A model generated the notes under the pieces. That model did no database searches. It saw only the letters and a list, made by a program, of their open reading frames with translations, and was not told the origin of the DNA. A program made the position numbers and the translations under genes. Of a stretch of 52,492 bases of DNA, positions 33,545-42,473 are shown piece after piece. Source of the stretch: Crocinitomicaceae bacterium TMED114 (lineage in GTDB: Bacteria; Bacteroidota; Bacteroidia; Flavobacteriales_D; Sanyastnellaceae); assembly GCA_002172485.2 (NCBI GenBank), contig NHFP02000004.1, forward strand, positions 1 to 52,492, written 5' to 3'. The number at the start of each line of letters is the position of its first letter. Within the stretch, counting starts at the first letter, position 1.

Positions 33545-34801
33545 TCAGGCCAACATCCGAACCGGGTGCTCGAGGAGGGACTTGACCTCCTGGAGGAAGG
33601 CGGCACCTGTGGCACCGTCCACAACGCGGTGGTCGCAGCTCAGGGTGAGCTTCATCACCTTGCCGGGCACCACTACACCGTCCTTGACGACCGGCACGTC
33701 GCTGATGCCACCCACTGCGAGGATGCAGGCATCCGGTGGGTTGATGATGGCCGTGAAGTCTTCAATGCCAAACATGCCAAGGTTGGAGATGGTGAAGGTG
33801 TTGCCTGCCCAATCACTCGGTTCGAGCTTCTTCTCCCGGGCCTTGCCCGCGTAGTCCTTGACCTCCGCACCGATTTCGGTGAGGGATTTGCGGTCAGCGT
33901 GACGCACAACGGGTACGAGCAATCCATCTTCAACGGCCACCGCCACACCGATGTGGACGTGGTCGTTCTGGCGGATGAAATTGTCCATCCAAGCGCTGTT
34001 GACGGCTGGGTGCTTTTTCAGGGCCAGCGAGACGGCCTTGACGACCATGTCGTTGAAGCTCACCTTGACGCCTTCTTGTGCGTTGATGGCCTTGCGGGCC
34101 TCCACCGCAGCGCCCATGTCGACGGACAGCTTGAGGTAGAAATGCGGTGCCGTGAACTTGGATTCGGCCAAACGGCGCGCAATCGTCTTGCGCATCTGGG
34201 TGACCGGAATGTCCGTGGAAGATTCTACGGCTCCAAGACCGCTCGCCGGCGACGGAACGTAGGCTTCGATGTCGCGCTTGATGATGCGGCCGCCATCGCC
34301 GGAGCCCGGCACCAAAGCCAAGTCGATGCCGCGCTCAGCAGCCAAACGGGCTGCGAGGGGAGACGCCTTGATTTTGCCATTGGCCGACGGCTTCACCGGG
34401 GCTGGAGCCGGCGCAGGAGCGGCGGTGGCAACAGGGGCCGGAGCGGGAGCCGGGGCGGGAGCCGGGGCGGGGGCGGGGGCAGGTGCCGGTGCAGGCGCCG
34501 CCTCCGCAGGTGCAGCAGCGGGTGCCGCAGCTTCTGCAGCCAACAAGCCACTCACATCTTCACCTGCCTCACCGAGAATGGCGAGAATGCTGTCCACAGC
34601 AGCGGTGGCGCCTTTTTCCACGCCGATGTGCAAGAGCACACCGTCCTGGAAGGACTCGAATTCCATGGTGGCCTTGTCGGTCTCGATCTCGGCGAGCACC
34701 TCGCCGGATTCCACCTGGTCACCCACATTCTTGTGCCATTCTGCAACAACACCTTCAGTCATGGTGTCACTCAGTTTCGGCATGCGTACGATTTCTGCCA
34801 T
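33545..34801 (-). CDS. pdhC: Pyruvate dehydrogenase E2, dihydrolipoamide acetyltransferase
   Basis: Forms the core of the pyruvate dehydrogenase complex and transfers acetyl groups from lipoamide to CoA. The 418-residue protein has one lipoyl domain (residues 1-78) with the lipoylated Lys43 in ETDKATMEFES, an Ala-Pro linker (about 88-138), a peripheral-subunit-binding domain (ASPLAARLAAERGIDLALV), and the catalytic domain ending CDHRVVDGATGAAFLQEV with the active-site His. Immediately downstream of pdhA (19 bp). The E1-beta gene is not adjacent; split pdhA-pdhC and pdhB loci are usual in this group as I know it. The E3 gene is also elsewhere. Confidence 0.95.
   Translation of the reverse strand: MAEIVRMPKLSDTMTEGVVAEWHKNVGDQVESGEVLAEIETDKATMEFESFQDGVLLHIGVEKGATAAVDSILAILGEAGEDVSGLLAAEAAAPAAAPAEAAPAPAPAPAPAPAPAPAPAPAPVATAAPAPAPAPVKPSANGKIKASPLAARLAAERGIDLALVPGSGDGGRIIKRDIEAYVPSPASGLGAVESSTDIPVTQMRKTIARRLAESKFTAPHFYLKLSVDMGAAVEARKAINAQEGVKVSFNDMVVKAVSLALKKHPAVNSAWMDNFIRQNDHVHIGVAVAVEDGLLVPVVRHADRKSLTEIGAEVKDYAGKAREKKLEPSDWAGNTFTISNLGMFGIEDFTAIINPPDACILAVGGISDVPVVKDGVVVPGKVMKLTLSCDHRVVDGATGAAFLQEVKSLLEHPVRMLA
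34433..34498 (-). repeat. (Ala-Pro)n low-complexity tract in the E2 linker
   Basis: Eleven consecutive Ala-Pro dipeptides (residues 102-123 of PdhC), encoded by near-identical GC-rich hexamers. Such linkers let the lipoyl arm swing between active sites. The tract is prone to length change by slippage. Confidence 0.8.
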
Positions 34802-34820
34802 CTCCTCTTAAATCGGGGGT

Positions 34821-35876
34821 TCAGTCGTTGACGAAGGGGTAATTGGGCGTCATGTAGACGTCCTCATAAAGTTCGTGGGCTTCGGGAAGCGGGCTTTCTT
34901 CGGCGAATTGGATGGCCTCTTCGACCTGCGCCTTGACCTCCTTATCAACCTCCTTGAGCTTGGCCTCGCTCATCCACTTGTTCTCCAAGATGACCTTGGC
35001 ACAACGGGCGATCGGGTCGCGCTCCTGGTATTCTTCGACTTCGCTCTTGGTGCGGTACTTCTGGGGGTCGCTCATGGAGTGCCCTTTGTAACGGTAGGTC
35101 TGAATGTCGAGGAGGTACGGCCCCTCTCCCTTCCGGCAGTGCGCAGCGGCGCGGGCCATGGCCTCGGCCACGGCCTCCGGGGACATGCCGTCCACGGACT
35201 CGGCTGGCATCTCATAGGAGGCGCCGAGCTTGGAGAGGTCGTGCACATTGGTGGTGCGCTCGACGGAGGTGCCCATAGCGTACTTGTTGTTCTCGACCAC
35301 ATAGATGACCGGAAGCTTCCACGTCATGGCCATGTTGAAGGTCTCGTGGAGCATGCCTTGGCGCGCTGCACCGTCGCCGAAGAAGCAGACGGTCACGTGG
35401 TCCTCCTTGCGGTACTTATCGGCGAAGGCGATGCCGGCCCCGAGGCCGATCTGTCCGCCCACGATGCCGTGGCCGCCAAACAGGTTGCGCTCCTTGTCGA
35501 ACATGTGCATGGAACCACCCTTGCCCTTGCTCGACCCGGTCTTGCGTCCATACAGTTCCGCCATGACCACCTTGGGGTCGGTGCCCAGCGCTAGCGGGTG
35601 AGCGTGGTCGCGGTAGGCCGTGATGACCCGATCCGTCGGGCGAATGGCCTCCACCATGCCGGCGAGGATGGCCTCCTGTCCGATGTAAAGATGGCAGAAT
35701 CCGCCGAATTTTTGCTGGATGTATAGGTGACCGCAACGCTCTTCGAAGCGGCGCATCAGCAGCATGTCACGGTGCCATTTCAGGTACGTGGCCTTCGGGA
35801 ACGGCGCTTTGGCCGTCTTCTTGGCCGCCGGCTTGCGGCGGGTCGAGGTCTTCTTTGCAGGCGTAGAGGTGGTCAT
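34821..35876 (-). CDS. pdhA: Pyruvate dehydrogenase E1 component, alpha subunit
   Basis: Thiamine-diphosphate-dependent decarboxylation of pyruvate, together with an E1 beta subunit not encoded here. The ATG at 35876 starts a Lys/Thr/Ala-rich tail (about 28 residues, TSTPAKKTSTRRKPAAKKT) before the enzyme core, which is unusual. Core motifs: RDMLLMRRFEERC, CHLYIGQEA, YRDHAHPLALG, GKGGSMHMFD, the ThDP-binding FFGDGAARQGMLHETFNMA through ENNKYAMGT, and YRYKGHSMSDP with the regulatory-loop Ser region. 351 residues. Has its own -7 box at 35897 and heads the pdhA, pdhC, recG run. Confidence 0.95.
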   Translation of the reverse strand: MTTSTPAKKTSTRRKPAAKKTAKAPFPKATYLKWHRDMLLMRRFEERCGHLYIQQKFGGFCHLYIGQEAILAGMVEAIRPTDRVITAYRDHAHPLALGTDPKVVMAELYGRKTGSSKGKGGSMHMFDKERNLFGGHGIVGGQIGLGAGIAFADKYRKEDHVTVCFFGDGAARQGMLHETFNMAMTWKLPVIYVVENNKYAMGTSVERTTNVHDLSKLGASYEMPAESVDGMSPEAVAEAMARAAAHCRKGEGPYLLDIQTYRYKGHSMSDPQKYRTKSEVEEYQERDPIARCAKVILENKWMSEAKLKEVDKEVKAQVEEAIQFAEESPLPEAHELYEDVYMTPNYPFVND

Positions 35877-35896
35877 TTTGCCCAATTTGAGAACGG

Positions 35897-35904
35897 CAAA
35901 TATA
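35897..35904 (-). promoter_or_regulatory. Candidate -7 box of the pdhA-pdhC-recG unit
   Basis: Minus-strand TATATTTG is an exact TAnnTTTG match, 20 bp before the pdhA ATG and 27 bp after the ispF stop. No TTG at ideal spacing was found upstream. Confidence 0.5.
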
Positions 35905-35931
35905 GGCCGCAAGGCCTGCTTCACAGGCACC

Positions 35932-36417
35932 TTATCGGCCCAACAGGACCACGGCGTGGGCACTGATGCCTTCCCCTGTTCCCACGAAGCCCAAACGCTC
36001 GGTTGTGGTGGCCTTCACCCCCACCCGATCCACGGGGATGCCAAGCAGGTCTGCAATGCACGCCCGCATCTTGTCGATGTGGGGCCTGAGCTTGGGCGCT
36101 TGAAGGCAAATGGTGGCGTCCACGTTGACCACTTCCCAGCCCTCGGTGCACACCTTGGCGACCGTCTCTCGCAACAGAATTTTGCTGTCGATTCCTTTAT
36201 AATCCGGGTCGGTATCCGGGAAATGGGCACCGATGTCCCCCATCGCCCGGGCTCCGAACAAGGCGTCGCAAATCACATGCAGCAGGACGTCCGCATCGCT
36301 GTGCCCCACTGCCCCCACTTCCGCGGGGATGCGAATGCCGCCCAGCCAGAACTCCTCCCCGGAGGCCAGCTGATGGACGTCATAACCATGGCCGATGCGT
36401 AAGTCCGGAACGGGCAT
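35932..36417 (-). CDS. ispF: 2-C-methyl-D-erythritol 2,4-cyclodiphosphate synthase
   Basis: Cyclises CDP-ME phosphate in the non-mevalonate isoprenoid pathway. The 161-residue length is standard. The zinc ligands are in [11 protein letters not shown] (Asp-x-His) and [15 protein letters not shown] (His), with [19 protein letters not shown], and the C-terminal [21 protein letters not shown]. It begins 6 bp after the porV stop and is followed by the pdhA promoter. Confidence 0.96.
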   Translation of the reverse strand: MPVPDLRIGHGYDVHQLASGEEFWLGGIRIPAEVGAVGHSDADVLLHVICDALFGARAMGDIGAHFPDTDPDYKGIDSKILLRETVAKVCTEGWEVVNVDATICLQAPKLRPHIDKMRACIADLLGIPVDRVGVKATTTERLGFVGTGEGISAHAVVLLGR

Positions 36418-36423
36418 GCGCGA

Positions 36424-37695
36424 TCAGAAATTTGCGGGATCGTCGTCGTCTCCGCCTCCAATCACATCGTCAAATGCGAGGCGCAACGAGAAGCGGAGCG
36501 TATTGGCCAGCGGGTTCTGCTGGGTGGTGGCGATCAGATAACTGAGGTCAATGTCGAGCACGGTGTACTTGATGCCGGCACCGAGGGTGATGAACTGGCG
36601 ATTGCCCTTCGTGTAATGCTCAAAGAAGTAGCCGCCCCGAACTGCAAAGACGCCGTTGTAATCGTATTCGATGCCACCGCCGAGGTTGATCTCGCGCAAT
36701 TCCTCGCGCAACACGCTGCCGGGCTCCACCAAGTAGGTTCCGTCCCCTTGACGCTCCACGATGCCCGGGGCATCATAGAAGCTCTGGATGATGCCGGAAG
36801 CCACACCAACGTTGGGGTCGAATCCGCTGACAATGATGTCGTCGTCGTCCCCTTCGCCATACGCCGGCGCCGTGGGCACCAGCAGCTTGTTGGCGTCCAT
36901 GGTAAAGGTGAGGTGGTTGTAATCGTCCAGGAAAACGGTCGCGGCAACGCCTGTCTTGAGGTTGGTTGGGATGAAATCCCGCTCAGCCGTCTCCGTGTAG
37001 CTCATCTTGGCGCCCACATTGGACACGCACACACCCCAGTTCATGCGGCCATCGCGGTCGCCGAACTTGACGTCGTCATTGGTGTGGAACACGCCCACAT
37101 CCACTGCCACTGAACGGCCTGGGCGGCTGTCTGCTCCCAGGATGTTGGTGCCCCCCGTCAAGTTGGAGTGGATGTACCGCGCGGTGAATCCGCCGCTGAA
37201 TTTGTCGCCGAACTTCTGAGAAAAACCGAAGTCAAGGGAGAACTCATTGGGGCTGAAATCCCGGATGGCGGTGCCGTTGACATCCGTGAACGTGATGTTG
37301 CCCAAGGAAAAGTAACGCAGGGCCATGCCGACGGCTTGGCGCTTGTTGAGTTTCCGGGTGCCGCTCAGGTAGGCAAGGGACATGTCGTCCACCAGCGCAC
37401 GCAACCAAGGGGCGTACCCCAAGTGGGCCTCGAAGGTCTGGTCCGTGAAGGCCATGCGCGCCGGATTCCACGCCATCGCAGCCCCATCTGGCGTGAGGGC
37501 GACACCGGCATCTCCGAGAGCGCCACTCCGTGAATCCGGGGCGATCATCAAAAACGGAACGGCCGTGGTGATCGTGTTCAGCTGCAGTTGTTGGGCCGTT
37601 TCGACCTGGGTCAGCTGGGCCTGCGTCTTCGGCGCCCAAAAGAGGCCGAGGCCAAAGAGGCAGAAAGAGAGGCGAAGGGAAATGCGGGTAGCCAT
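36424..37695 (-). CDS. porV: Type IX secretion system outer membrane protein PorV
   Basis: A FadL-like outer-membrane beta-barrel that shuttles cargo from the SprA translocon to the attachment complex with PorU. The 423-residue product has a signal peptide (LSFCLFGLGLFWAPKTQAQ), then the PorV hallmark TTAVPFLMIAPDSRSGALGD and AGVALTPDGAAMAWNPARMAF, followed by repeated amphipathic strands (KFSGGFTARYIHSNLTGG). It lies next to porU, as in Flavobacterium johnsoniae. Minus strand has TTG-N23-TATTTTCG 9 bp before the ATG, a possible promoter with a T-to-C change in the -7 box. Confidence 0.93.
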   Translation of the reverse strand: MATRISLRLSFCLFGLGLFWAPKTQAQLTQVETAQQLQLNTITTAVPFLMIAPDSRSGALGDAGVALTPDGAAMAWNPARMAFTDQTFEAHLGYAPWLRALVDDMSLAYLSGTRKLNKRQAVGMALRYFSLGNITFTDVNGTAIRDFSPNEFSLDFGFSQKFGDKFSGGFTARYIHSNLTGGTNILGADSRPGRSVAVDVGVFHTNDDVKFGDRDGRMNWGVCVSNVGAKMSYTETAERDFIPTNLKTGVAATVFLDDYNHLTFTMDANKLLVPTAPAYGEGDDDDIIVSGFDPNVGVASGIIQSFYDAPGIVERQGDGTYLVEPGSVLREELREINLGGGIEYDYNGVFAVRGGYFFEHYTKGNRQFITLGAGIKYTVLDIDLSYLIATTQQNPLANTLRFSLRLAFDDVIGGGDDDDPANF

Positions 37696-37734
37696 GAGGT
37701 GCGGCGAAAATAAGCGGACGTGCAGTATTCTGGT

Positions 37735-40700
37735 TCAATGAAGCAAAACGAGTCGCCCTGTTTGGGAAGCTTGTCTTCCTTCCGGGGTCCGAACATCGAG
37801 GCGGTAGAGGTAGGTGCCCTGTCCCAAAGCCGCGCCTTGGTTGGATTCGCCTGACCAGTTCCACCCGTCGACCCGATACCCGGCAGGTGTCTCGTTGCGT
37901 TCACCGTGCCAAACGACGGTTCCGCGAGAATCGTATATGTGCAGCTCCAATCCGAGGTCGACACAAGCTTGGTTGTGGTCAAAACGGAAGGTGGTGCCTT
38001 GAGAACCCACGGGATTGGGATAGTTGATCACATTGTCCAAAAAGACATTGAGGTCCGAGACCACCACAAAGTCCAAACTGGCTTTTGCGCTGTTGTTGTG
38101 GACGTCCCAGGCTTTCAGCTCCAGGGTATGCGGTCCCTCCTCCAAGTCGCGGAAGGGGTACACCACCCGGCCGCTCTGATAGGTGTCGAGGTCGCTCGCA
38201 TAGAATTCATTGAGGACCACCGACGTGCCCCCGTCGAGGGTTGCCTTGAGGTCGTGACCAATGCCATTGCCGACCGTGTTCAACCCTTGGTCGTCCCGGA
38301 GTCGGGCGAAGAGGACCGGATTCGGATCCGTGGTTCCCCCGTTCACAAAACTGGTGTCGTTGAGGTAGAGCTCGATGTCGGGCCCCACATTGTCGAGGAC
38401 AGCATCTTCGGACACGCCGCCGATGAAGAGGTCTTCGGTGTAGCCGTGTGCATCCCGCTCACCGTCCACGGCGTAATAGCTGATGCGGCCACGTGCGGGG
38501 GCATAAGCGATGTCCCGCGGCACGATGAAGTCAAAAGAGAAGACGCCCTCTTCGGCCCGGACCGCTCCGGTATAAATGCGGTTCCGCCACTCCGAGTAGG
38601 GCACACCGCCATTGCCCCCGTCGTTGTTCAAGGTGGTGACCTCCGAGCGCTGGTCGTAGACCGTCGGATAGACAAAACCATTGAAATCGGTCATCGGATT
38701 GCCGGCCGCATCCGCCACGTAGCCCTTGACTTCGACGTATTCCAAGGCGCTCAGGGTGTCGGCGACCGCGTCAATGGGCAGGGCATTCACCTCACTGGTG
38801 CGCACCTCCGCTTGGGGGGTGGCAAACTCGAGCGCCACATCACCCAGCAGCGTAAAGTTGCGCTTGTTGGACGACGCCCCGGCGGCCGGGTGATTCTTCG
38901 TCCGGCGCAAAATGTCGCCGAGCCGCTGCCGCTCACCCGCGGGTGCATCGAAGACGACGGCGAAGAAGGCGGAATTCAACTGCTCATTGGCATAGCTGTA
39001 CACCACGCGGGTGGTCGTCATCATGGCGATGGCGCCCCCTTTGGGATTCATCACCATCATCTCCCCTGCCGTCTCCAGATCCGGGTCGTCAAACCGGGCG
39101 AGCTCGCAGGTCGCTGTGAAGAAGAGCGGCATGCGGTCGAGGTTGTCCCAGGCTCCGATGGTGGAGGTATTCAGCACCCGCTCGTGGGCCCATCCCCGCT
39201 CACCACCGTGCCCGATGTAGTTGATGAGCAACGCCCCATCGCGCACCTGGCGGTCGATGGCCTCTTCCACTTCCGGATAGCGCTCACCCCCGGGCGTGGC
39301 CACCTGGGGATAGGCGTCCATGAAAATGCGCTGGATATCGAAGGCACCGTGGTCTTCCTCTACCCCGTTGGCGTGGCCAATGCTGTAGAGGGTGTGTCCG
39401 GTCTCGGTGGCTCCTCCGTTGCCGTCGAAATCGTCGGCGACGAAGCAGATTCGGTTGCGCCAGGGGCCGAATGGATTGCCCTCCCCTTCGCCTGGCAGCC
39501 CGCCCTGAAGACAGGCGGCCCCATCCGGGTCTGGATTTCCGCTGGAATAGGCGACCACTTTGGCCACGGCATCCCAGGCTTCATCCAAGGTCGATGCCGG
39601 GATTCGACCGATGCCGATGTGGAGGGTGTCGGTCAGCCTTTCCGAGGCGCCATCGGACAGGAACCCGAAGTAGTCGTCCGTCACATAACTCTGCGTGGGC
39701 GTGTGGCTTTGGGCGCTCTGGAAAGTGATCAGGGCGTTTTCAAACCGTGGCAGGTTCCGATTTTCGAACGTGCCATCCCCAAACAGCTGCAAGTATTTCG
39801 GTGCCGCCGTCGGGTTGCCCTCGGCCCGGTCGTACAGCATCTTCATCAGCATCTTGATGGCCGTGGGATCGACCCGGCCGGCGCTGAAACAATCGTAGAT
39901 GAAACTGGGCTCCAGTACGGCGGTGGACAGTCCCTCGGCGGCATGGATGGCGGCGAGGCTGTCGGCTGCCGGACGCAGGCCGGGCGGGGTCACGATGACC
40001 AACTCCACCTGCGGCAAACCGTGGATGTCGGTGTTCTGCACCGGCCCGACCGGGGTGGGCGTATAGAATCCGGAACCATTGCCCGCTCGGAATGTCCGGA
40101 TGTCGCTGTATTCTACCCGAAAGCGCAGCGTGCCGTTCACGATGTCGAATGGAATGGCCGTCGGATTCTGCGCATCGGTCACATCCCAAACACGTTGCAC
40201 AGACGACGCGGAGGACACCGCCCATTCCACCATCCTTCCGGGTGCCGCTTCGGTCGCCCGAACGAATTCTTGTTGGGAGCCACCCGACATGTTGGCCTCC
40301 CGCGTCCCGCTGATGCGCACGTAGTCCAACCACCCCTTGGCATCGGCGACCTGGGCATTGAGTGTCAGGCCGACCTGAACCAAGTCGGAGGAGGGTGTCC
40401 ATTCCCAATCTCCAGCTCCGACCCGCGCCTGACTCACGTAAGTCTGGGACCCGGTGACGGGCGGAAGGATGGTCCAACTGCTGTCTCCGAGCACCACATT
40501 GTACGGGCTCGCAGCGCCGACCGACCGGCCCATGAGGCGGATTTCGAGCCGCGCCGGCTCAGGCAGCACATCGGGAACCTGAAACGGAATGGTGTGTGTG
40601 GGATTCTGATCGAAGACCTCCCCGTAAAAATTTCGGCCGCTCCGGATGATGGTCGACTGCTCCAGCTCGTGGAATTGGTGGAAATCGGTCACCCCCAAAA

Positions 40701-41271
40701 CGGTGTCCACGTCTCCTCCGAGGGCGGGTTCTTGAGCGATGCGGATGGGATCCGGGTCATCCACGCGCAAGAAGTACCATGCCGTGTCGGACCAAGGATT
40801 CAAGCGGTGCTGCCAACGCTGGACGGCCGCATCGTAATGCCATTCCTCCGGTCCGTCGCCCATGAACACGAAATGGTCGCTGCCGTCGAATTGGCCATCG
40901 CCGTCGTCGACCATGTCGATGGGAACCGGCACGAGGTCCAAGGGACGGGGGGCCGCATTGTCTACGGGAAGCGCATCACCGCCGTGCCCGTAGAGGTTGA
41001 CCCGAGCGGGGTCCACCGTGTTGGGATCCAACCCCAATGCGGACAACAATGCCACGTCGACCTTGTGGAATCCCGTTTTGGTGGTGGCAATCCTGTACCA
41101 CTCGCCCTCGGCCAGTGCACTGTGATCTGGCCACACGTAGTCGAATTGGGCCACCAGCCCCGCGGACATCCCCACCATGAAACTGGCCAGCCCCCATTGC
41201 CGTAGAACACGTCCAACCCTCAGAATACAGGGTTGGGGCAACGAAAAAGGTCGATGGTTCGTTCGGTACAT
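37735..41271 (-). CDS. porU: Type IX secretion system sortase PorU (C25 family)
   Basis: Surface protease that removes C-terminal sorting domains and attaches cargo to an A-LPS-type anchor. With ATG at 41271 it is 1178 residues, with a signal peptide ending near GLVAQ (residue 42); the frame is open to ATG 41334, but those 21 residues are not signal-like. The gingipain-type dyad is His688 in LINYIGHGGERGW and Cys722 in LFFTATCELARFDDP. C-terminal Ig-like modules (VLDNVGPDIELYLNDTSF, HTLELKAWDVHNNSA) and a CTD-like end (VINYPNPVGSQGTTFRFDHN, QGTYLYRLDV) follow. Family length is matched. Confidence 0.94.
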   Translation of the reverse strand: MYRTNHRPFSLPQPCILRVGRVLRQWGLASFMVGMSAGLVAQFDYVWPDHSALAEGEWYRIATTKTGFHKVDVALLSALGLDPNTVDPARVNLYGHGGDALPVDNAAPRPLDLVPVPIDMVDDGDGQFDGSDHFVFMGDGPEEWHYDAAVQRWQHRLNPWSDTAWYFLRVDDPDPIRIAQEPALGGDVDTVLGVTDFHQFHELEQSTIIRSGRNFYGEVFDQNPTHTIPFQVPDVLPEPARLEIRLMGRSVGAASPYNVVLGDSSWTILPPVTGSQTYVSQARVGAGDWEWTPSSDLVQVGLTLNAQVADAKGWLDYVRISGTREANMSGGSQQEFVRATEAAPGRMVEWAVSSASSVQRVWDVTDAQNPTAIPFDIVNGTLRFRVEYSDIRTFRAGNGSGFYTPTPVGPVQNTDIHGLPQVELVIVTPPGLRPAADSLAAIHAAEGLSTAVLEPSFIYDCFSAGRVDPTAIKMLMKMLYDRAEGNPTAAPKYLQLFGDGTFENRNLPRFENALITFQSAQSHTPTQSYVTDDYFGFLSDGASERLTDTLHIGIGRIPASTLDEAWDAVAKVVAYSSGNPDPDGAACLQGGLPGEGEGNPFGPWRNRICFVADDFDGNGGATETGHTLYSIGHANGVEEDHGAFDIQRIFMDAYPQVATPGGERYPEVEEAIDRQVRDGALLINYIGHGGERGWAHERVLNTSTIGAWDNLDRMPLFFTATCELARFDDPDLETAGEMMVMNPKGGAIAMMTTTRVVYSYANEQLNSAFFAVVFDAPAGERQRLGDILRRTKNHPAAGASSNKRNFTLLGDVALEFATPQAEVRTSEVNALPIDAVADTLSALEYVEVKGYVADAAGNPMTDFNGFVYPTVYDQRSEVTTLNNDGGNGGVPYSEWRNRIYTGAVRAEEGVFSFDFIVPRDIAYAPARGRISYYAVDGERDAHGYTEDLFIGGVSEDAVLDNVGPDIELYLNDTSFVNGGTTDPNPVLFARLRDDQGLNTVGNGIGHDLKATLDGGTSVVLNEFYASDLDTYQSGRVVYPFRDLEEGPHTLELKAWDVHNNSAKASLDFVVVSDLNVFLDNVINYPNPVGSQGTTFRFDHNQACVDLGLELHIYDSRGTVVWHGERNETPAGYRVDGWNWSGESNQGAALGQGTYLYRLDVRTPEGRQASQTGRLVLLH

Positions 41272-41382
41272 GGAAGAGTCGAAATCGCGTGCAGCGCCAA
41301 CGCCGACAGGGCATTGGTTATTGCTTTGACACAAAGATGCCGGTCAATTCCCACAAGTTTGTAATTTTCACGACCTTATACA

Positions 41383-41398
41383 CGAGACTCCGGTCTCG
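41383..41398 (+). promoter_or_regulatory. UNCG-tetraloop hairpin in the porP/sprF leader
   Basis: A perfect 6-bp stem CGAGAC / GTCTCG closes the tetraloop TCCG, i.e. C(UCCG)G in RNA, an unusually stable UNCG form. It ends 9 bp before the ATG at 41408. A possible -7 box, TAATTTTC, lies at 41362-41369. There is no T run, so it is not a terminator; it could tune ribosome access or protect the mRNA end. Confidence 0.5.
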
Positions 41399-41407
41399 CG
41401 AAACCGC

Positions 41408-42439
41408 ATGGCCATGAAGCTCCCCAAGCCCACAAAATTCGGCGCATTACGTGCGTCGAGCCTGCCAGTGCTCGCCCTGATGCTCGCTTGCATCGGTGCG
41501 CTTGCACCGCAGTCTGCGTCGGCGCAAGACCCGGAATTCACCCAATTCTACTCGAATCCGGTGTATCTCAACCCGGCTTTTGCAGGCACGGCCCGTTGTC
41601 CCCGGTTCGTCATGAACTACCGGAACCAGTGGCCGGCCATGAGTGGCAACTACGTTACCTCGGCCGCGGCTTACGACCAGCACATTCCGAGCATTTCTGG
41701 CGGTCTGGGTATCATCGTGATGAACGATCGCGCTGGCCGCGGCACGCTCAGCACGTCCCGCATCAGCGGCATCTACAGCTACCAGCAAGCCATCAGCCGG
41801 AAGTTTTCCATCAAGGCGGGCTTCGAAGCGACCTATTTCCAGAAAGCCCTCGATTGGAGCCAGCTCACGTTTGGCGACATGATCGACCCGCGGAAAGGCT
41901 TCATCTATGAAACGCAAGACCAACCGCGTGGCGGTAAGGTGAGCCAGGTCGACTTCAGCGCCGGCATCATCGGCTTCAGCAAGAAGGTGTACTTCGGATT
42001 TGCTGCACACCACCTGAATGAACCCAACGAAAGCCTCGTGGTGGGCGTCAGCCGCCTGCCCATGAAGCTGACCGCACACTTTGGTGCCCTGCTTCCGCTC
42101 GACGGCGACTCCAAGTACGCCAGCGCCTTCATCTCCCCCAACATCCTGTACCGCCGCCAAGGCGAATTCCAGCAGATGAACTTCGGCGCCTACGTTAGCA
42201 AGGGCCCGATTGTCGGTGGAATTTGGTACCGCGGTATCCTCGGCACCCAATATCGCGATGCGTTCATCGTTACGTTGGGGATCCAGAGCGATGTCATCAA
42301 ATTTGGTTACAGCTACGATGTGACGGTTTCCGACCTGACTCCGGCCACCGGTGGATCCCACGAGGTGAGCATGGCGCTCAATTTCGATTGCCGCGCCAAG
42401 CGCATCAAATTCCGCAGCCCGCCCTGCCCCGGATTCTGA
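41408..42439 (+). CDS. PorP/SprF family type IX secretion outer-membrane protein
   Basis: A 343-residue outer-membrane protein of the PorP/SprF family: signal peptide (LPVLALMLACIGALAP, cleavage near SASAQ), then the family hallmark DPEFTQFYSNPVYLNPAFAG and GTARCPRFVMNYRNQWPAM, and repeated beta-strands (GFAAHHLNEPNESLV, FGAYVSKGPIVGGIWYRG) to GGSHEVSMALNFDC. Family members support export or anchoring of type B CTD proteins (SprF with SprB) or act in the PorP ring. Whether this is the core PorP or a paralogue cannot be told. It sits between porU and gldJ; gldJ follows after 34 bp. Confidence 0.92.
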   Translation: MAMKLPKPTKFGALRASSLPVLALMLACIGALAPQSASAQDPEFTQFYSNPVYLNPAFAGTARCPRFVMNYRNQWPAMSGNYVTSAAAYDQHIPSISGGLGIIVMNDRAGRGTLSTSRISGIYSYQQAISRKFSIKAGFEATYFQKALDWSQLTFGDMIDPRKGFIYETQDQPRGGKVSQVDFSAGIIGFSKKVYFGFAAHHLNEPNESLVVGVSRLPMKLTAHFGALLPLDGDSKYASAFISPNILYRRQGEFQQMNFGAYVSKGPIVGGIWYRGILGTQYRDAFIVTLGIQSDVIKFGYSYDVTVSDLTPATGGSHEVSMALNFDCRAKRIKFRSPPCPGF

Positions 42440-42473
42440 ACCCATTCCCTGCAAGGAACCCCAATAGAAAGCG

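Noticed and set aside
34433-34498. The Ala-Pro tract as a CRISPR-like or mobile repeat
   Set aside because: It is an in-frame low-complexity linker inside pdhC with no spacers or direct-repeat structure.
33545-35876. Missing E1 beta gene read as a broken pyruvate dehydrogenase operon
   Set aside because: No remnant of pdhB is visible, and separate pdhB loci are normal in this group; both genes present are full length.
37906-41205. A 1099-codon open frame on the plus strand opposite porU
   Set aside because: No recognisable motif, biased composition, and it mirrors a gene with clear PorU catalytic motifs. Long antisense frames are common in high-GC DNA; similar ones lie opposite recG (31477-33369), nhaD/gdh (25083-27143) and asnS (12282-14291).
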